From the NCBI GenBank assembly GCA_013399015.1, contig VWZX01002400.1:1330909-1394908 (forward strand): a stretch of DNA of 64,000 nt, read 5' to 3'. Positions 1 through 11,545 of this stretch are shown here, one piece after another (position 1 is the stretch's first letter; every line of letters starts with the position of its first letter). The notes under the pieces were generated by a model, which had not been told where the DNA came from, made no database searches, and saw nothing but the letters and a program-made list of their open reading frames with translations. A program made the position numbers and the translations under genes. The stretch is from Galbula dea. Taxonomy: Eukaryota > Chordata > Aves > Piciformes > Galbulidae.

Positions 1-1099
1 ATTCTGTGGGTTTTAAACAGGAAATATTTTGCTTCTTTTTTTGGCCCCAAACCACCTCAATCATCTCCCACCCCTAAATTCCCCCCAAACACCTCCAAAC
101 AAAGCAGCTCCCATCCCTAAATGAATCCTCCTAGGAGCTATAGAAACATGAGAGTTCACATGCACAGATAAATATATATTGATATGTATGTGAGCTGTGT
201 GAGAGGATGTCTCTGGAGCTGGATCCAGAGGCTGATGACAGCCATGGGGTGGATCTAAATAAGATGAAAAGCCACAGGCAGCCTTTCCCCACCTTTTTTC
301 CCCACCTCCAGCCCTACACATCTTGCAGAGGGGATGGAAAACATCAAACTCTACCCCCACCCCACCAAACCCTTGTTTTGCACTAAAATGAAGCTGTTTG
401 CCCAGAAATAGGTTCAAAAGCCTCAAAACCTGCTCAGGACCAGCCTGAAGGAGCTTTTGGTCCCTCTTAAGCTGGTGGTGGTGACATCCATCCTCAGCTT
501 TACCTATCTAAGTGCCACTGAATAATGTACAGACAAAAATGCTCCTTTTTCCCCCTTTTCTCCCAGTATTCCCAGTTCCATAACCCCACACTCCTGCCCA
601 GTCAGGGCCCTTCAGCCTTGAAAATGGGTTAAAAAAATAGTAAGCATCAATTTGAGGATCTTTTTTCTGCTGCTGGCAGCCATGCCCAATGCTTACTTCA
701 GCTTTTTCCCAACCAGAGGATGGGGACACACAAAGAAAATCTCTGTAAAGACAAGCAAGGGGAGAAATAGGAGCAGAGGGTGACCACTTCATGCCTCTGC
801 CATCATCCCTCCATGACTGGGATGAGAGGACAAACCACACCATGGGGTGGTGCCCCAAATTCTGCTGGCTTTTGGGGCATCTCAACCCCATGGTGGCCAA
901 TGCAGATGTCACCATGTCCATTCTGTTGCCTTCAGCCCTCAAAGAACTGGGACAAGTCTTCCCTGAGGGTCAGTTGGATTTCCCTTGCAGACCTCTCTGG
1001 TCCATCAGTGGGTTGCAAGGAAAACACCTCAGAAGCTCAGAACTCTGCAGGAAGAGGTGAGCTTCTCTGCAGTGAACAGGTAACAGGGAGATTGCAATG
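1..1099. other. Unique sequence without a recognisable gene
   Basis: The stretch is pyrimidine-rich on the + strand with a short AT patch near 165-195. Open frames of 120-144 codons occur on both strands, but they overlap each other, are rich in H, P, S and W, and match no family I recognise. I see no exon or repeat family here. Confidence 0.5.
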
Positions 1100-2175
1100 G
1101 AGCATCAGCTTGGTGGACAACCAAGTTGGGTGGGAGTGCTGATCTGCTAGAGGCTCAGAGGCTCTCCAGAGGGATCTGGCCAGGCTGGAGACATGGGCTG
1201 AGGCCAGTGGGATGAGGTTCAACAAGAACAAGTGCTGGCTCCTGCTCTTGGGGCACAACAACCCCAGGAATGCTCCAGGCTTGGGGCAGAGTGGCTGGAA
1301 ACTGCCAGAGGAAAAGGGCCTGGGGGGGGTGGTCACCAGCAACTGAAGATGAGGCAGCAGAGTGCCCAGGTGTGCAAGAAGGCCAAGAGCATCTTGGCTT
1401 GGATCAGCACTAGGGTGGCAGAAGGACTAGGGCAGGCATTGTCCTCCTGCACTGGCCACTGGGGAGGCCACAGCTCCAATCCTGGGCTCAGTTTTGGGCT
1501 CCTCACTCCAAGAAGGACATGGAGGTGCTGGAGTGTGTCCAGAGAAGGGCAAGGAAGGTGGGGAAGGGTCTAGAGCACAAGTGTTGTGAGGAGCAGCTGA
1601 GGGACCTGGGGTTGGTTAGGCTGGAGAAGAGGAGGCTGAGGGGAGACCTTCTCCCTCTCTGCAGCTCCCTGAGAGGAGGCTGGAGACAGGTGGGGATTGG
1701 GCTCTTCTCTCAAGGAAGAAACAATAACAGAAGAGGAAACAGCCTCAAGTTACACCGGGGGAGGTTCGTGTTGGACATGAGGAACAATTCCTTCCCTGAA
1801 AAAGTTGTAAGGCTCAAAAGTTGCCCATGCTGCCCAGGGCAGTGGTGGAGTCCCCATCCCTGTTGGGGTTTCAAAACCACCTAGAAGTGGTGCTTAGTGG
1901 CTTGGTGATGAGAGGTTGACAGCTGGANCAGCAATACCAGAAGAGGAAAGAGCCTCAAGTTACACCAGGGGAGGTTCAGCTTGGACATTAGGAACAATTT
2001 CTTCCCTGAAAAAGTTGTAAGGCATTGGCCCAAGCTGCCCAGGGCAGTGGTGGAGTCCCCATCCCTGTTGGGGTTTCAAAACCACCTAGAAGTGGTGCTT
2101 AGTGGCTTGGTGATGAGAGGTTGACAGCTGGACTTGCTGATCTTACAGGTCTCTTCCAGCCATAGCACTTCTATG
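1100..2175 (+). mobile_element. CR1 LINE, group B, 5'-truncated, with an internal tandem duplication
   Basis: This is the longest CR1 copy in the window. It begins just downstream of where the reverse transcriptase FADD box would lie, at a segment equivalent to DTKLGGSVDLL. It continues through decayed pieces of the ORF2 protein C-terminus: AQVCKKAKSILAW in one frame near 1370-1410, then LECVQRRARKVGKGLEHK in another frame from about 1525. The 3' end is near 2175, at a degenerate 'cttctatg' octamer. A segment of about 205 bp at 1722-1927 is repeated at 1930-2132, and the single undetermined base of the window (1928) sits at the junction. The element is not functional: its frame switches several times and the endonuclease and most of the RT are missing. 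Confidence 0.9.
1722..2132 (+). repeat. Tandem duplication (~205-210 bp x2) inside a CR1
   Basis: The second copy repeats the 'gcctcaagttacacc' to 'ggttgacagctgga' portion of the CR1 tail at high identity, with an offset of 205 to 210 bases. The visible differences are few, mainly one 5-base indel in the 'ggctcaaaagttgcc' part. An N at 1928 marks the junction, so the duplication could be real or an assembly artefact. Confidence 0.85.
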
Positions 2176-3372
2176 TTCCCAAGGGATCATCCCCTTGGTG
2201 AACAAGCCAGGAGATGTTCACCAGCACTATCCAACACCAGGAGTGAAGAAAGTGAGGAGAAGCTGGGGTTACACACAGCACCTCCCTCCCACAGACCTCC
2301 CTCCAGCTTTTCACCATCTTTAGCAACAGGAACAAACCCAAAGTGCTGACCATGACCACCCCAGGTGTGGAGGGAGGCAAATGCCAGCCCTGGGAATGCA
2401 GATCTGCTGCTCCTCTTGGTTTCCATAAGGCAACAAGAACAACCTGTGCCTTGGCTTTGTGAAGTCTAATTGGTTATGGCAGATAAACTGTAAAGGCAAA
2501 AATAAATGTGGAGTTTGGAGAGGGCAGAGAAGAGCAGGGGAAACAAAAATAGAGGCTATAAATACATTTGTAATTTTAACATGCATTACCATGTCATTGA
2601 GAGGGGAAAGGATGGAGCTAGAGCTGGGCTGGAGACACCTACAGCCTCCCATGGGGGGTTTTGGCCAAGTTAGGAGTCCCTGGGGATGGATCCTGTTTGA
2701 GGCTGCTAGTGGCTTTGGCAGGAGCCCTGGAAAGAGCAGAAGAAGAGGTAAATAACAGAGCCTTGCCATGACAAAGCATGGTGAGCAAGAAAGAACCAAA
2801 CAACCCAGCCTCAAAGCTCCTGCACTGCTGAAGATAGTGAATTTGGGATTTGAATAGAAATATCTACCATTTGGGAGCTGAGAAATAATGATGAATTTAT
2901 CCTCAATAGGGGTTGAGGGCTCCAGGAGAGCAATCTGTCCTCAGATGGGCAGCAGAGGGTTGATTTTGGACTTGAAGCAGTGGTATGGGGATGTTGGGGC
3001 TGAGAGGGGACCCGTGCATGGGTGCAGCATCCTTTGGGATGGAGGCATGGCAGGGAGGAGGTTTGGGGAGTCCAAGTGTTTGCAAAGTCCCAGCCTGGTT
3101 CTGCAGAGCTGGTACTTGGCAGCTGTTGAAAATAAAAATAGCAATCTCCTCATCCTGAGGGTCAGGGTCACTTCCAGAGGGGTGATTGTCAGTGCAGAGG
3201 CAGAAAAACTCAGCTACTGCTCCACACCATGGGGGGAAAACTCCCTCAACATCTTGCCAGCCCCAAATCCAACTTGTGTTTCCAACCATGAGCAGCAGCA
3301 GATGATAGACAGACACATGGACAGAGGGATAACCACCTTCTAAAAGCATAGGGCAGCTCCCCACCAGAGAAA
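2176..3372. other. Unique sequence without a recognisable gene
   Basis: No exon can be supported. The most distinctive part is AT-rich, about 2460-2600, with 'ctaattggttatgg' and 'ctataaatacatttgtaatttt'. It could be a small conserved element. Frames of about 150 codons on both strands around 2890-3360 are mutually overlapping and uninformative. Confidence 0.45.
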
Positions 3373-3658
3373 CACAGAATCATAGAAAGGTTAGAGTTGG
3401 AAGGGACCTTTAGATGTCACATAGTCCAACTCCCCTGCAGTCAGCAGGGACATCTGCAACTAGAGCAGGTTGCTCAGAGCCCCAAACAACCTGCCCTGGA
3501 ATGGTTCCAGGGATGGGACATCTCTCACTTCTCTGGGCTACCTGGGACAGGCTCTCATCACCCTCAGTGTGAAAAGTTTCCTCTTTATATCCAGTCTAAA
3601 TGTCTCTCTTTAAAGCCATCAGCCCTTGTCCTGTCACTATAGGTCTTGCCAGAAAGCT
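3373..3658 (-). mobile_element. CR1 LINE 3' fragment, group A
   Basis: Read on the minus strand, this is the last ~285 bases of a group A CR1. The 3' tip lies at 3373 (complement of 'ccattctatgattctgtg') and the tract 'tgactgcaggggagttgga' follows. The truncated 5' end falls at about 3658, where it almost touches a second CR1 in the opposite orientation. Confidence 0.9.
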
Positions 3659-3687
3659 CAGGGCTGCTGCAACATGGCCAGAAGCCA

Positions 3688-3828
3688 CAGAACCCTGGCA
3701 GTGTTCAAGGCCAGGTTCAAGGCCACCTGATCTATCTAGTGAGTGGCATTTCAGCCCATGGCAGGGATGTTGGAGCTAGATGATCTTTAAGGTGCCTTCC
3801 AACCCAAACCATTCTAGGATTCTGTGAG
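3688..3828 (+). mobile_element. CR1 LINE 3' fragment, short
   Basis: About 140 bases of a CR1 3' end. They start at a 'ctggcagtgttcaaggccagg' equivalent and finish with 'attctagg attctgtg' octamers at 3811-3826. The truncated 5' end faces the 5' end of the minus-strand copy to its left, so the two 3' ends point outward. Confidence 0.88.
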
Positions 3829-4960
3829 ATTTTAATATCTTTTGCTAAAATACACTCTGGGAACATCTTTCCCATCACAGCTTTGCTCCCCTAGCTCCAC
3901 ACTGGGGCTGCTCACTTAGCAAACAGAGCAAGTAGTGACTCAGGGAGCACACAGACCTCCCACCCATCACCTTGTCCACCTCTTTATTGCTTATTTTTTT
4001 CCCAGTATTTCATAGAGCCTTTTTCCCTTCAGGTAGAAATGATGCCAGGGCCAGCAGGACTCAGCCCCACTCCCATCTCTGCTCTGGATTTACCCATTCC
4101 CCAAAAGGCTGTCAGGTCTTTTTTGTGTCTGCTGCCTTGCTCCACCATACCCAGACTTGCTTGTATTTCAGGGGGATGATTCAACAGAGGTTAGGGTCCT
4201 AGGACAATCCACATAGATCTCTTTATTGGTTTTGCATGGAGAAGTCACTAAGAAAAGGGCTGTGCCTTGGGGCAGGAGGTGAGTTGTTACCCTCAGTGCT
4301 TTTCCCTTCCCAAACGAGGACCCAAGAAGGATGCTGATGGCAGCAAGAACATTACCAGCTCTGCCTGTGTCCCCTTTTGACCTCCACTCCTCCACAGATG
4401 CCCTAGACCTTGGGAAAAGCCAAGGCTGGGAAGGCAGAGCTCACCAAAACCCAGCCAAATAGGATGAGACAGGTCCCCTCCAGCCCTCACCCATCTCCTC
4501 AGAGCAGCAGGAGCAGGGGGTGGGAGGAGAGGGGTTGGCTAACTTCGACCTCCCCCCTCCCTCTTTCCCTACCCATACCAAGGCAAATAGAACCCTGATA
4601 CATTTGCAGAAGGATTTCCACAGCGAAGGAGCTTGTCTTGGGGCAATCCTGGTCAGCAGCAAGGCGAGTGGCTTTTTGGATGCCTCTCATCACCCAGCTC
4701 CAGGAGAGCAAACAGCAGCTGACGTCTGTTTAACGAGCGACGCCGTCGGGTGCCTCTCCTGCCTGTTTACACTCCTGCAAAAGCAATCTCACCCAAGCCT
4801 CTCTCAGCTGTCAGCTTGCTTCACATCTCCTTCAAGCCTCCGAAATTCTCTCCACATCCCCTATTGCAAGGTTTAACTCCCCTTTGCAGCACACCTTCTG
4901 CCACCCAGAGCCTGAGGGAATTATCCCAGTCACTTAGCCTGCCCATGGCCAGGGGGGAAA
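3829..4960. other. Unique sequence without a recognisable gene
   Basis: The sequence is pyrimidine-rich with no supported exon. A short CpG-retaining patch at 4700-4760 includes a TGACGTC core at 4720-4726 and 'cgagcgacgccgtcggg'. It stands out from the CpG-poor surroundings and may be a small regulatory element. Confidence 0.4.
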
Positions 4961-5033
4961 TTGCTCTTTTATGGCTTTTTTTGCTCTTTTATGGCTTTTT
5001 TGCTCTTTTATGGCTTTTTTGCTCTTTTTTTTT
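4961..5033 (+). repeat. 20-bp minisatellite, about 3.5 copies
   Basis: The unit 'ttgctcttttatggcttttt' occurs at 4961 and 4981, then at 5001 as a 19-base variant, and decays into a T-run by 5033. The copies are nearly identical, which implies recent expansion or slippage. Confidence 0.95.
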
Positions 5034-5044
5034 CCCCCAACAAA

Positions 5045-5150
5045 TTCACACTGAACCATTAAGTTTGGATAAGACCTCTAAGATCATCAAGTCCAACCAT
5101 CAGCCTATCACCACCATGCCACTAAACCACATCCCTAAATGCCACTGCAA
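5045..5150 (-). mobile_element. CR1 LINE 3' tip, very short
   Basis: Minus-strand CR1 terminal sequence of about 100 bases. The complement of 'ttggacttgatgatcttagagg' is clear at 5070-5100, and a degraded 'ccatgccactaaaccac' tract follows. Terminal octamers are worn. The end at 5150 is uncertain because the match fades. Confidence 0.7.
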
Positions 5151-5899
5151 TTCCTACACCCCTCTGCTCCAAGTCACCCTCAGTGTCATCCCAGACCTAC
5201 ACCAGACCTTCCTCCTCCTCACTCTCTCCCACCATCCCTATGCCCACTTTGCTTTCAGGCAGCTTTACCTCCCCAGCCCATAAATCTTTGGCTTTAAAGC
5301 AACTATAAATTTCTTTATGTATTATCCAGGGAGCTCTTACAATGTCTGTACCACCTTGGGCACATCAGATGTTCCATGGAGCAGGGAACATCCATCCATC
5401 TCACAAAGAGAACTTGTGTTTTCTGCTCTAGATGCTGCCTTCAAGCACTGTCCATCACCCAGCAAGAATTACAGCTAACAGGAAGCACACACCAACATGA
5501 GCAGGTGAACATTTGGGCACCAGGGAAGTTTTCAGCCAAGTTTTCCCTTTATTTCCACATGTTTCAGGCTCCTTCCCAAAGGTGTAAATGGGATTTGCTT
5601 GTTTGTGTGGGGTTTTTTTCCCCCAGCAGCAAGGTATTTGCTTTCTGCCTTGGAAGAGAGGTGAATTATGCAAGCACTACTGCCAGCAGAAGAGCAAAAA
5701 AACACCACTCCTTGCTTTTGACCCAAATTGGAGATATGTAGGTCAGTTCCTCAACATCCAAGTGAGCAAGATAAGGCCATAGTGGAGCTTGTAGCACTGC
5801 TTTAGTGCATGGCCTTCCTGCTGGTGAGGGAAAGGGGAAGGATGTTTTTTGGCTCAAAAGCCTCCAAATGAGGGTTTGGAGATGACCAACCCTCACTCC
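5151..5899. other. Unique sequence without a recognisable gene
   Basis: I see no exon, repeat array or strong regulatory cluster. Frames on both strands are short and overlap. Confidence 0.45.
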
Positions 5900-6265
5900 T
5901 GCTTTCAATCACTAGAGTGAGAAGATCAGTGTCTGCCCCTCTGTATCCCTTCTTGAGGATGCTGAAGACAGTAATGAGGTCTCTTCTCAATCTCCTCTTC
6001 TCCAGGCTAAACAAACCAAGTGACCTCAGCTGCTCCTCACAAGGGTTTCCCTCCAGACCCTTCACCATCTTCATGACCTCCTCTGGACACCTCCAACAGC
6101 TTCATGTCTTTTCTGTACCATGAAGCCCCAAAGCTGCACAGAATACTCAAGGTGTGGCCACACCAGTGCAGAGTAAAGCAGGACAAGAGGCACCTTGATC
6201 TCCAAGAGCCTTCCACCACCTTCTTCATCAAGGCCACCTCAAGCAAGGTGTCTTGAGCACAACAC
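5900..6265 (-). mobile_element. CR1 LINE internal fragment (ORF2 C-terminal region)
   Basis: On the minus strand this encodes a decayed ORF2 segment, including residues equivalent to EEQLRSLGLFSLEKRRLRRDL near 5970-6050 and the preceding 'DMKLLEV' region. The 3' terminal part is missing. Both boundaries are soft because the match decays gradually. Confidence 0.8.
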
Positions 6266-6727
6266 AGGTCTTCCAAGCTGAACACCACAGCCCCATGGTG
6301 CCTCCCTCATCACCTGCTCTAACTCCATGCCACTCCATCAGGAGCACCAGGGTAGTTTCACCTCTCAGGGTTGAAACAAAAAGGGGGAAATCATGGAGAA
6401 ATCCAAGATCCTGCCTCCTGGGGCACCTCTGCAGTATATTTTAGTGGGTTTTATTTTCCCCTGGTGGGTTTTCCCTCCCTCTCTCCCATGGCTGCTTCCC
6501 CTGGCAGCATCACCAGTGAGATGTAGCACTGCAGCTGCTGGAGCCAGCTAAGAGAGGTTTAATAAACATGCAAATCACTGCATCTCCTCAGGCAGGTGAG
6601 GTGCACGAAAAGGCTGGAGTTAAGTATGAAATCCAAGTACCTGGAGAAGAGCAGACTAAACCAGATCTGAAGTTTGCATGGAAATAAGGGAAAGCAGTGC
6701 CTCTGATAGTGCTGGAGGAGTGTTTCT
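6266..6727. other. Unique sequence with one octamer motif
   Basis: No gene seen. A perfect POU octamer ATGCAAAT lies at 6568-6575 in 'aataaacatgcaaatcactg'. A single 8-mer is weak evidence by itself. Confidence 0.35.
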
Positions 6728-7216
6728 CCTTGAAAGACAACTCAGAAACGTGTGCTTGATGCCCAGAAAGTTAACAGAGTCCTTGGGCTGCATCAGAAGG
6801 AGTGTGGCCAATAGGTTGAGGGATGTGATTCTGTCCCTCTGCTCTGCCTTAGTGAGACCTCACCCAGACTGTGTCCAGTTCTGGGGCACTCAGCATAAGA
6901 AAGACATGAACCTGTTGGAGAAGGTCCAGAGGAGGCCATGAAGATGACCCCAGGGGTGGAACAACTCTTCTGTGAAGACAGGCTGAGAGAGTTGAGGTTG
7001 TTCAGCCTGGAGCAGAGGCTCCACACAGACCTTCTTGTGGCCTTTCAGTACTTAAAGGGAGCTTATAAAAGAGGGACAGAGAGTTTTTACACAGGCAGGT
7101 AGTGATAGGAGAAGGAGGAATGGTTTCAAACAGAGAGAGGAGATTGAGCTTAGATGCTAGGAAGAAATTCTTCACTCAGAAGATGGTGCAACACTGAAAC
7201 AGGTTGCCTAGAGAAG
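6728..7216 (+). mobile_element. CR1 LINE, group A-like, truncated at both ends
   Basis: The sequence corresponds to the ORF2 C-terminal region, with a recognisable LGCIRRSVANRLRDVILSLC segment near 6784-6843 and 'VQFWGTQHKKDMNLLE' around 6870-6925. The copy stops at about 7216, before the usual terminal octamers, so the 3' end has been lost or has decayed. Confidence 0.85.
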
Positions 7217-8374
7217 CTAGGACTTCCCAGGACTAGACACCAAAGCTAGACACCCAGGACTGTAGCATCACCAGTCCAGGCTGAGGTGAGCTGGAAGAGA
7301 AACCAGCTAAACCCACAGCAGATAGTGTCATTATGGAGCAGGCACCTGAAAATTTCCTTTGATCCAGTTATCCCCACTGGGGTTTTGCAGCATTGCTCAG
7401 CCCCTGGCTCCTCTTCCAGGATCATCAGCACCTGATTTCTTATCTTTCTACCCAATTCTGTATTTCCCAGGGCCATAATACCCTTCTTACCAGGCTCTCC
7501 TCTTGGATAAATAAACTCAGTCTCTGCCATCACTCTTCAGAGATGAGTTTTGCCAAGGCAGGCAGACTTTATCAGTGTTTCCCCCAAGGAATAAATCCCT
7601 GTTTCCCCCCTCAGGCTAGCCAAAATAAATACAACTCTGAGCAAAACTCAAGATAGGAACAAGCAGGCAAGTACCTGGCAGTGTCTTATCTCCCCATGCT
7701 CTTGAGCAGGCTGTGGCTTTCCCCTGTTTTTCACCCCAAGCCACCCAAATGAAAGGAAAGTTGTCATTCAGAGAGGGCAGGAAGAGAAGCAGAGCTCAGA
7801 CTTGAAGCCAGACCATCAATTTACAGGGTTATCTCACACAACATTGAAACTAGTTCCCAGGCTCAGCATTTTTTTGCCCTCTAAAGCACAACATTTGGGC
7901 AAAGATGGTAAGAAAATGCTGCCACTGGACTTCCCAGCCTGTGAACTTTGCAGGTGTGATCCAAATGCCTTTGTATTCCCCCTTCCTTTGGGAACACCAA
8001 GCATTCCCCTTGCCAACTCCCTGCCTGCACACATAACCTGCCAGACAGCCCCTCACTGCCTGCAGGCAGCTCCTGCCCATCCCTGGTGGCACTGGACAAC
8101 AGAACCCATGTGGTCATGCTCCTGCCAGACTGCTCCTAAGGGAGAAAACCCTAAAACACTCCAAATCCTCTAGAAAATGGTAAAGGCAGAGAGGCTTTGC
8201 ATGGAGATGGAAACATGTCTGTGGATGGGAGCTAGCAGCACTTTGGGAGAAGCCAACATTTGACATCCCAAGAGGTGAGGACCCTAAAAATGACCTTAAA
8301 AAAGAGCCAGAGCTTTCAGGAGAGAAACAATGGCACAGGCAAGACAGGAGGGGTCTGGTTGATTGGATCTGAGG
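7217..8374. other. Unique sequence without a recognisable gene
   Basis: No exon is supported. The + strand is C-rich between 7800 and 8170 and therefore open in several frames. I see no array or strong motif cluster. Confidence 0.45.
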
Positions 8375-8654
8375 AGAGGGTTGGTCTCTTCTCCCAAGGA
8401 ACAAGAGATAGGTCAAGAAGAAACAGCCTCAGGTTGTGCCAGGGGAGCTTCTGATTGAACATGAGAAACAATTTCTTCCCCAAAAGGGTCAAGGCCTGAC
8501 CTAGGCTGCCCAGGGTAGTGGTGGAGTCACCATCCCTGGAGGGGTTTTAAAGCCATGGAGATGTGGTGCTGAGGGCCATGGTTTAGTGGTGACCTGGCAG
8601 TGTTGGGTTAACTGTTGGTTAAAGTTCTGTTCTAACCAAAATGATTCTGTGATG
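8375..8654 (+). mobile_element. CR1 LINE 3' fragment, group B
   Basis: This covers the last ~280 bases of group B, from the 'ggttggtctcttctccca' tract to a terminal 'gattctgtgatg' at 8654. The ORF2 remnant is too broken to read continuously. Confidence 0.92.
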
Positions 8655-10446
8655 CAGCGCTTGGTGTCAGCTCAAGCTGTGTTGCTAGCAGCCAAATATT
8701 GCAAGTGAAAATAGATAGAGTTGACCTTAAAAGATGCAGAAGAGCAGCCAGGTCCCCCACCAACCAGAGGAAGAAGAAGCAGAAGAGGAGTTTTTTATCA
8801 GAGCAAATGAAAAGAAAAAAGTTATTTTTCATAAACAATGTTTCCCAAAAGATAATAATAGACTGAATAATCATTTTGGCTCTGGTTGGAGCTTTCACTC
8901 CTCCACTGGCCCCAGTGAAACAGCAGCACAGGAGCACCACCTTCCTCAGTACTTGTGAGCAAACCCAGCAAAAAGCCATCAAAGCCAACCACTGCCACCT
9001 GCCATGAAGCAAGAAGGAGGCAAAGAGCATGACCCATCTGACACAGAGAACACCCCCAGAGGGGATGGGAGCCAGCTGTTTTGCTCAAGCTCAAGGCAAT
9101 AGCTAAGAGAATTTTGCTTTTTAAGGGGTTTTTTGATTGTAGGGTTTGGGCTTTTTTGAGCCTTTCAGAGGAGACCTTGCTCTCCTGAAGCCATTTTTCA
9201 AGGAGCTGCTTGTCTCAATTCTGGGCACATCCACAACCCTGCCCAGCACATGACTGTTTCCTTTGGAGACCCAACCTTGGGCTGCAATGGACACTTTTAT
9301 GAGGAGGAAAAAAAAAAAAGGACCTTGAGGAATTTGCAGAAACCTGCCTTTTAGCAAGGAGCTCTCTCCCTCTCCCTTTGATTTCTCTCTTTCTGAGCTC
9401 TTTGGAGAGTCAGCCAGACATCTGCCTGCAAGGGGGCAGCCAGCGAGGATGTTGCACTATGATGGTGAGCACAGTCACCAGCAATGTCTGACCCAGATCC
9501 TTGCTGCTCCTCTACCCCAGCAACAGGATCCCTTCAAAAGAAACCTCCTCCCAAGAGGATTTCCAGCTAAAGGAGTAGGGAGGAGGGCAGGAAATGTTAC
9601 TCCAGCTGGAAGAGGTGAAGATGAAAGAGCAAGACGAGAGAAGCAGCTGAATCTTAATGATATTTGCTTCATTTAATAAGGGAAAAGAAAAACAACAACA
9701 AAACCAACCAAAAACCCAAAACCTTGGGTGTTTCATCAAGAGTGCCTGCTTGTAAGACAGCCAAGAGAAGGTGGTTGGGAAAAAGGCCAGGGAAGGAGTT
9801 GCCCCTTTGGCTCTGGGCTCGGTGCAAGAGCTGCGGTGCAGTTCCCGAGTCCGCTGAGCTTCTCGCTCACGGCTAAGCCTCCTTGGCTAGGTCTGGCAGT
9901 GAGAGGCAAGGGAGCAGCAGTTCAATTGGCAGGAGGAAGCAGGGTTCTGCCTCATGCCCACTTTGGGGGAAGTCATCCCAGAATATTAAGGTGGGCCAGG
10001 GATGGGGAGATGACAACTGTGTGGAGGGCAAGGCAAGAATCCTAGCAAAATCGATCACTTTGCAGCTCAAAGAGCTGGGAGCACCTTCTCCTCCCCCAGA
10101 ATTAATCTAGCTGCCACCTTTGGCTCACTAAACCCACACACAGACACATCCAGGAGTTCATGAGTGGTGCAAACTCAACCTACAGCCACCAAGCACCAAG
10201 TGAGGCTTCTTGCTAGGTGGTAAAGCCAATGCACGGCTGGAAATTGGCTTGGAGATGTGTGTAGAGCAAACACCACCATAAAAATGGGTCTGGTTAAGAT
10301 TTCCAACCACTCTAGAAAAGCTCAAATTCATCAAGGCATAGGCAAGTAAAGGGACATGATGGCCTAGATGCTCCATGAAGCATTCCCCGTCAGCAGGTGC
10401 ACCTGTGGCAGGGCAATCCCCAGGATGAAGGGGTGGGTGGAGAGCA
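8655..10446. other. Unique sequence; A/C-rich tract and small CpG patch
   Basis: No gene seen. An A-rich tract with CAA/CCAA units lies at 9682-9725. A short CpG patch occupies 9818-9875 ('gggctcggtg', 'gctgcggtg', 'cccgagtccgctgag'). Neither is close to a plausible exon. Confidence 0.4.
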
Positions 10447-10989
10447 GCCTTGGGAGTGCTGGTGGGTGAAAAGCTGGAGATGAGCTGGCAATGTGTGCTC
10501 ACAGCCCAGAAGCCAGCTGTGTCCTGGGCTGCATCCCCAGCAGCATGGCCAGCAGCAGGGCAGGGAGGGGATTCTGCTTCTACTCTGCTCTGGGGAGGCC
10601 ACAGAAGTGATCTGAGGGCTGGAACTCCTCTGCTGTGAGGGCAGGCTGGGAGAGTTGGGGTTGTTCAGGATGGAGAAGGGAAGGCTCCAGGGAGACCTTA
10701 CTGCAGACTTTCAGTACTTAAAGGGCCTATTAGAAAGCTGGGGACAGACTTTTAGCAGAACCTTTTGGGACAGGACAAGGAAGGAAGAAATGTTTTACCC
10801 TGAGGGTAGTGAGAGCCTGGCCCAGGCTGCCCAGAGAAGTGGGAGATGTCCCATCCCTGGAACCATCCCAGGTCAGGTTGGTTGGGGCTGTGAGCAGACT
10901 GCTCTACTTGCAGATGTTCCTGTTGACTGCAGGGGGTTGAACTAGGTGACCTTCAAAGGTCCCTTCCAACAGAAAGCAGCCTAGGATTC
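10447..10989 (+). mobile_element. CR1 LINE, group A, 5'-truncated
   Basis: The copy begins with a readable ORF2 segment GVLVGEKLEMSWQCVLTAQ (10450-10510). It then has an internal deletion near 10600 and continues through the 'gagaagggaaggctccagg' region to the group A tail. The 3' end at 10989 has lost clean octamers ('cctaggattc'). Confidence 0.9.
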
Positions 10990-11429
10990 AACCCACTAAA
11001 AGCCACTACTTGAATGAGCCTCCACCATGTGACACTGCCAGATCTCATCAGTGACCTCCATCTGAGCTGCTGCCATGGTTTCTCCAGGTCTAGGCACCCC
11101 ACATCCTGGGCTAAACATCATTTCCTGAGGCATGAAGATGAAATAAGAGGTTTCCAGTCACAGGGAGGCCAGGGTGAGAAGAGCAGCATCTCCTCCTCAG
11201 ATGCAACTCAACCCCCCCCAAAAGCCCATTAGCTCCAAAGGTACAAAAAGCAGGGCATGAAAAGGGATAATAAGCTATTTTAAGGTGGAAGATGCAATGT
11301 GATGCTCTACTTAGCCAGGTGCTCCATCAGCCAGCAGAAAGGACTTGACTCCTGTCTATTTTATGAGGTCTTTTTCTCCATTCCACCAAGTGCTTGGCTG
11401 TTCTTGAGCCTCCAGACTTGCAGTCGTTA

Positions 11430-11545
11430 GAGGCAGTTATCTCTATGCAATTCAATTAAAGTCTAGTGTTTAATGACACAATGTGCTGCTAATTATTTTT
11501 CACTGGTTGTCAGGAGGCTGCCTTTTGTATTTCATTATTTATTTA
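11430..11545. promoter_or_regulatory. Candidate conserved non-coding element
   Basis: The block contains 'cagttatctctatgcaattcaattaaag', 'gtttaatgacacaatg' and 'gctaattattttt'. These homeodomain-type TAAT cores and a GATA-like TTATCT differ in texture from the flanking C/T-rich sequence. The inference rests on composition only. Confidence 0.25.

Noticed and set aside
6568..6575. Isolated perfect POU octamers (also 17431, 36142, 42706)
   Set aside because: Four 8-mers in 64 kb are close to what chance gives. Without conservation they are not reported as regulatory features on their own.
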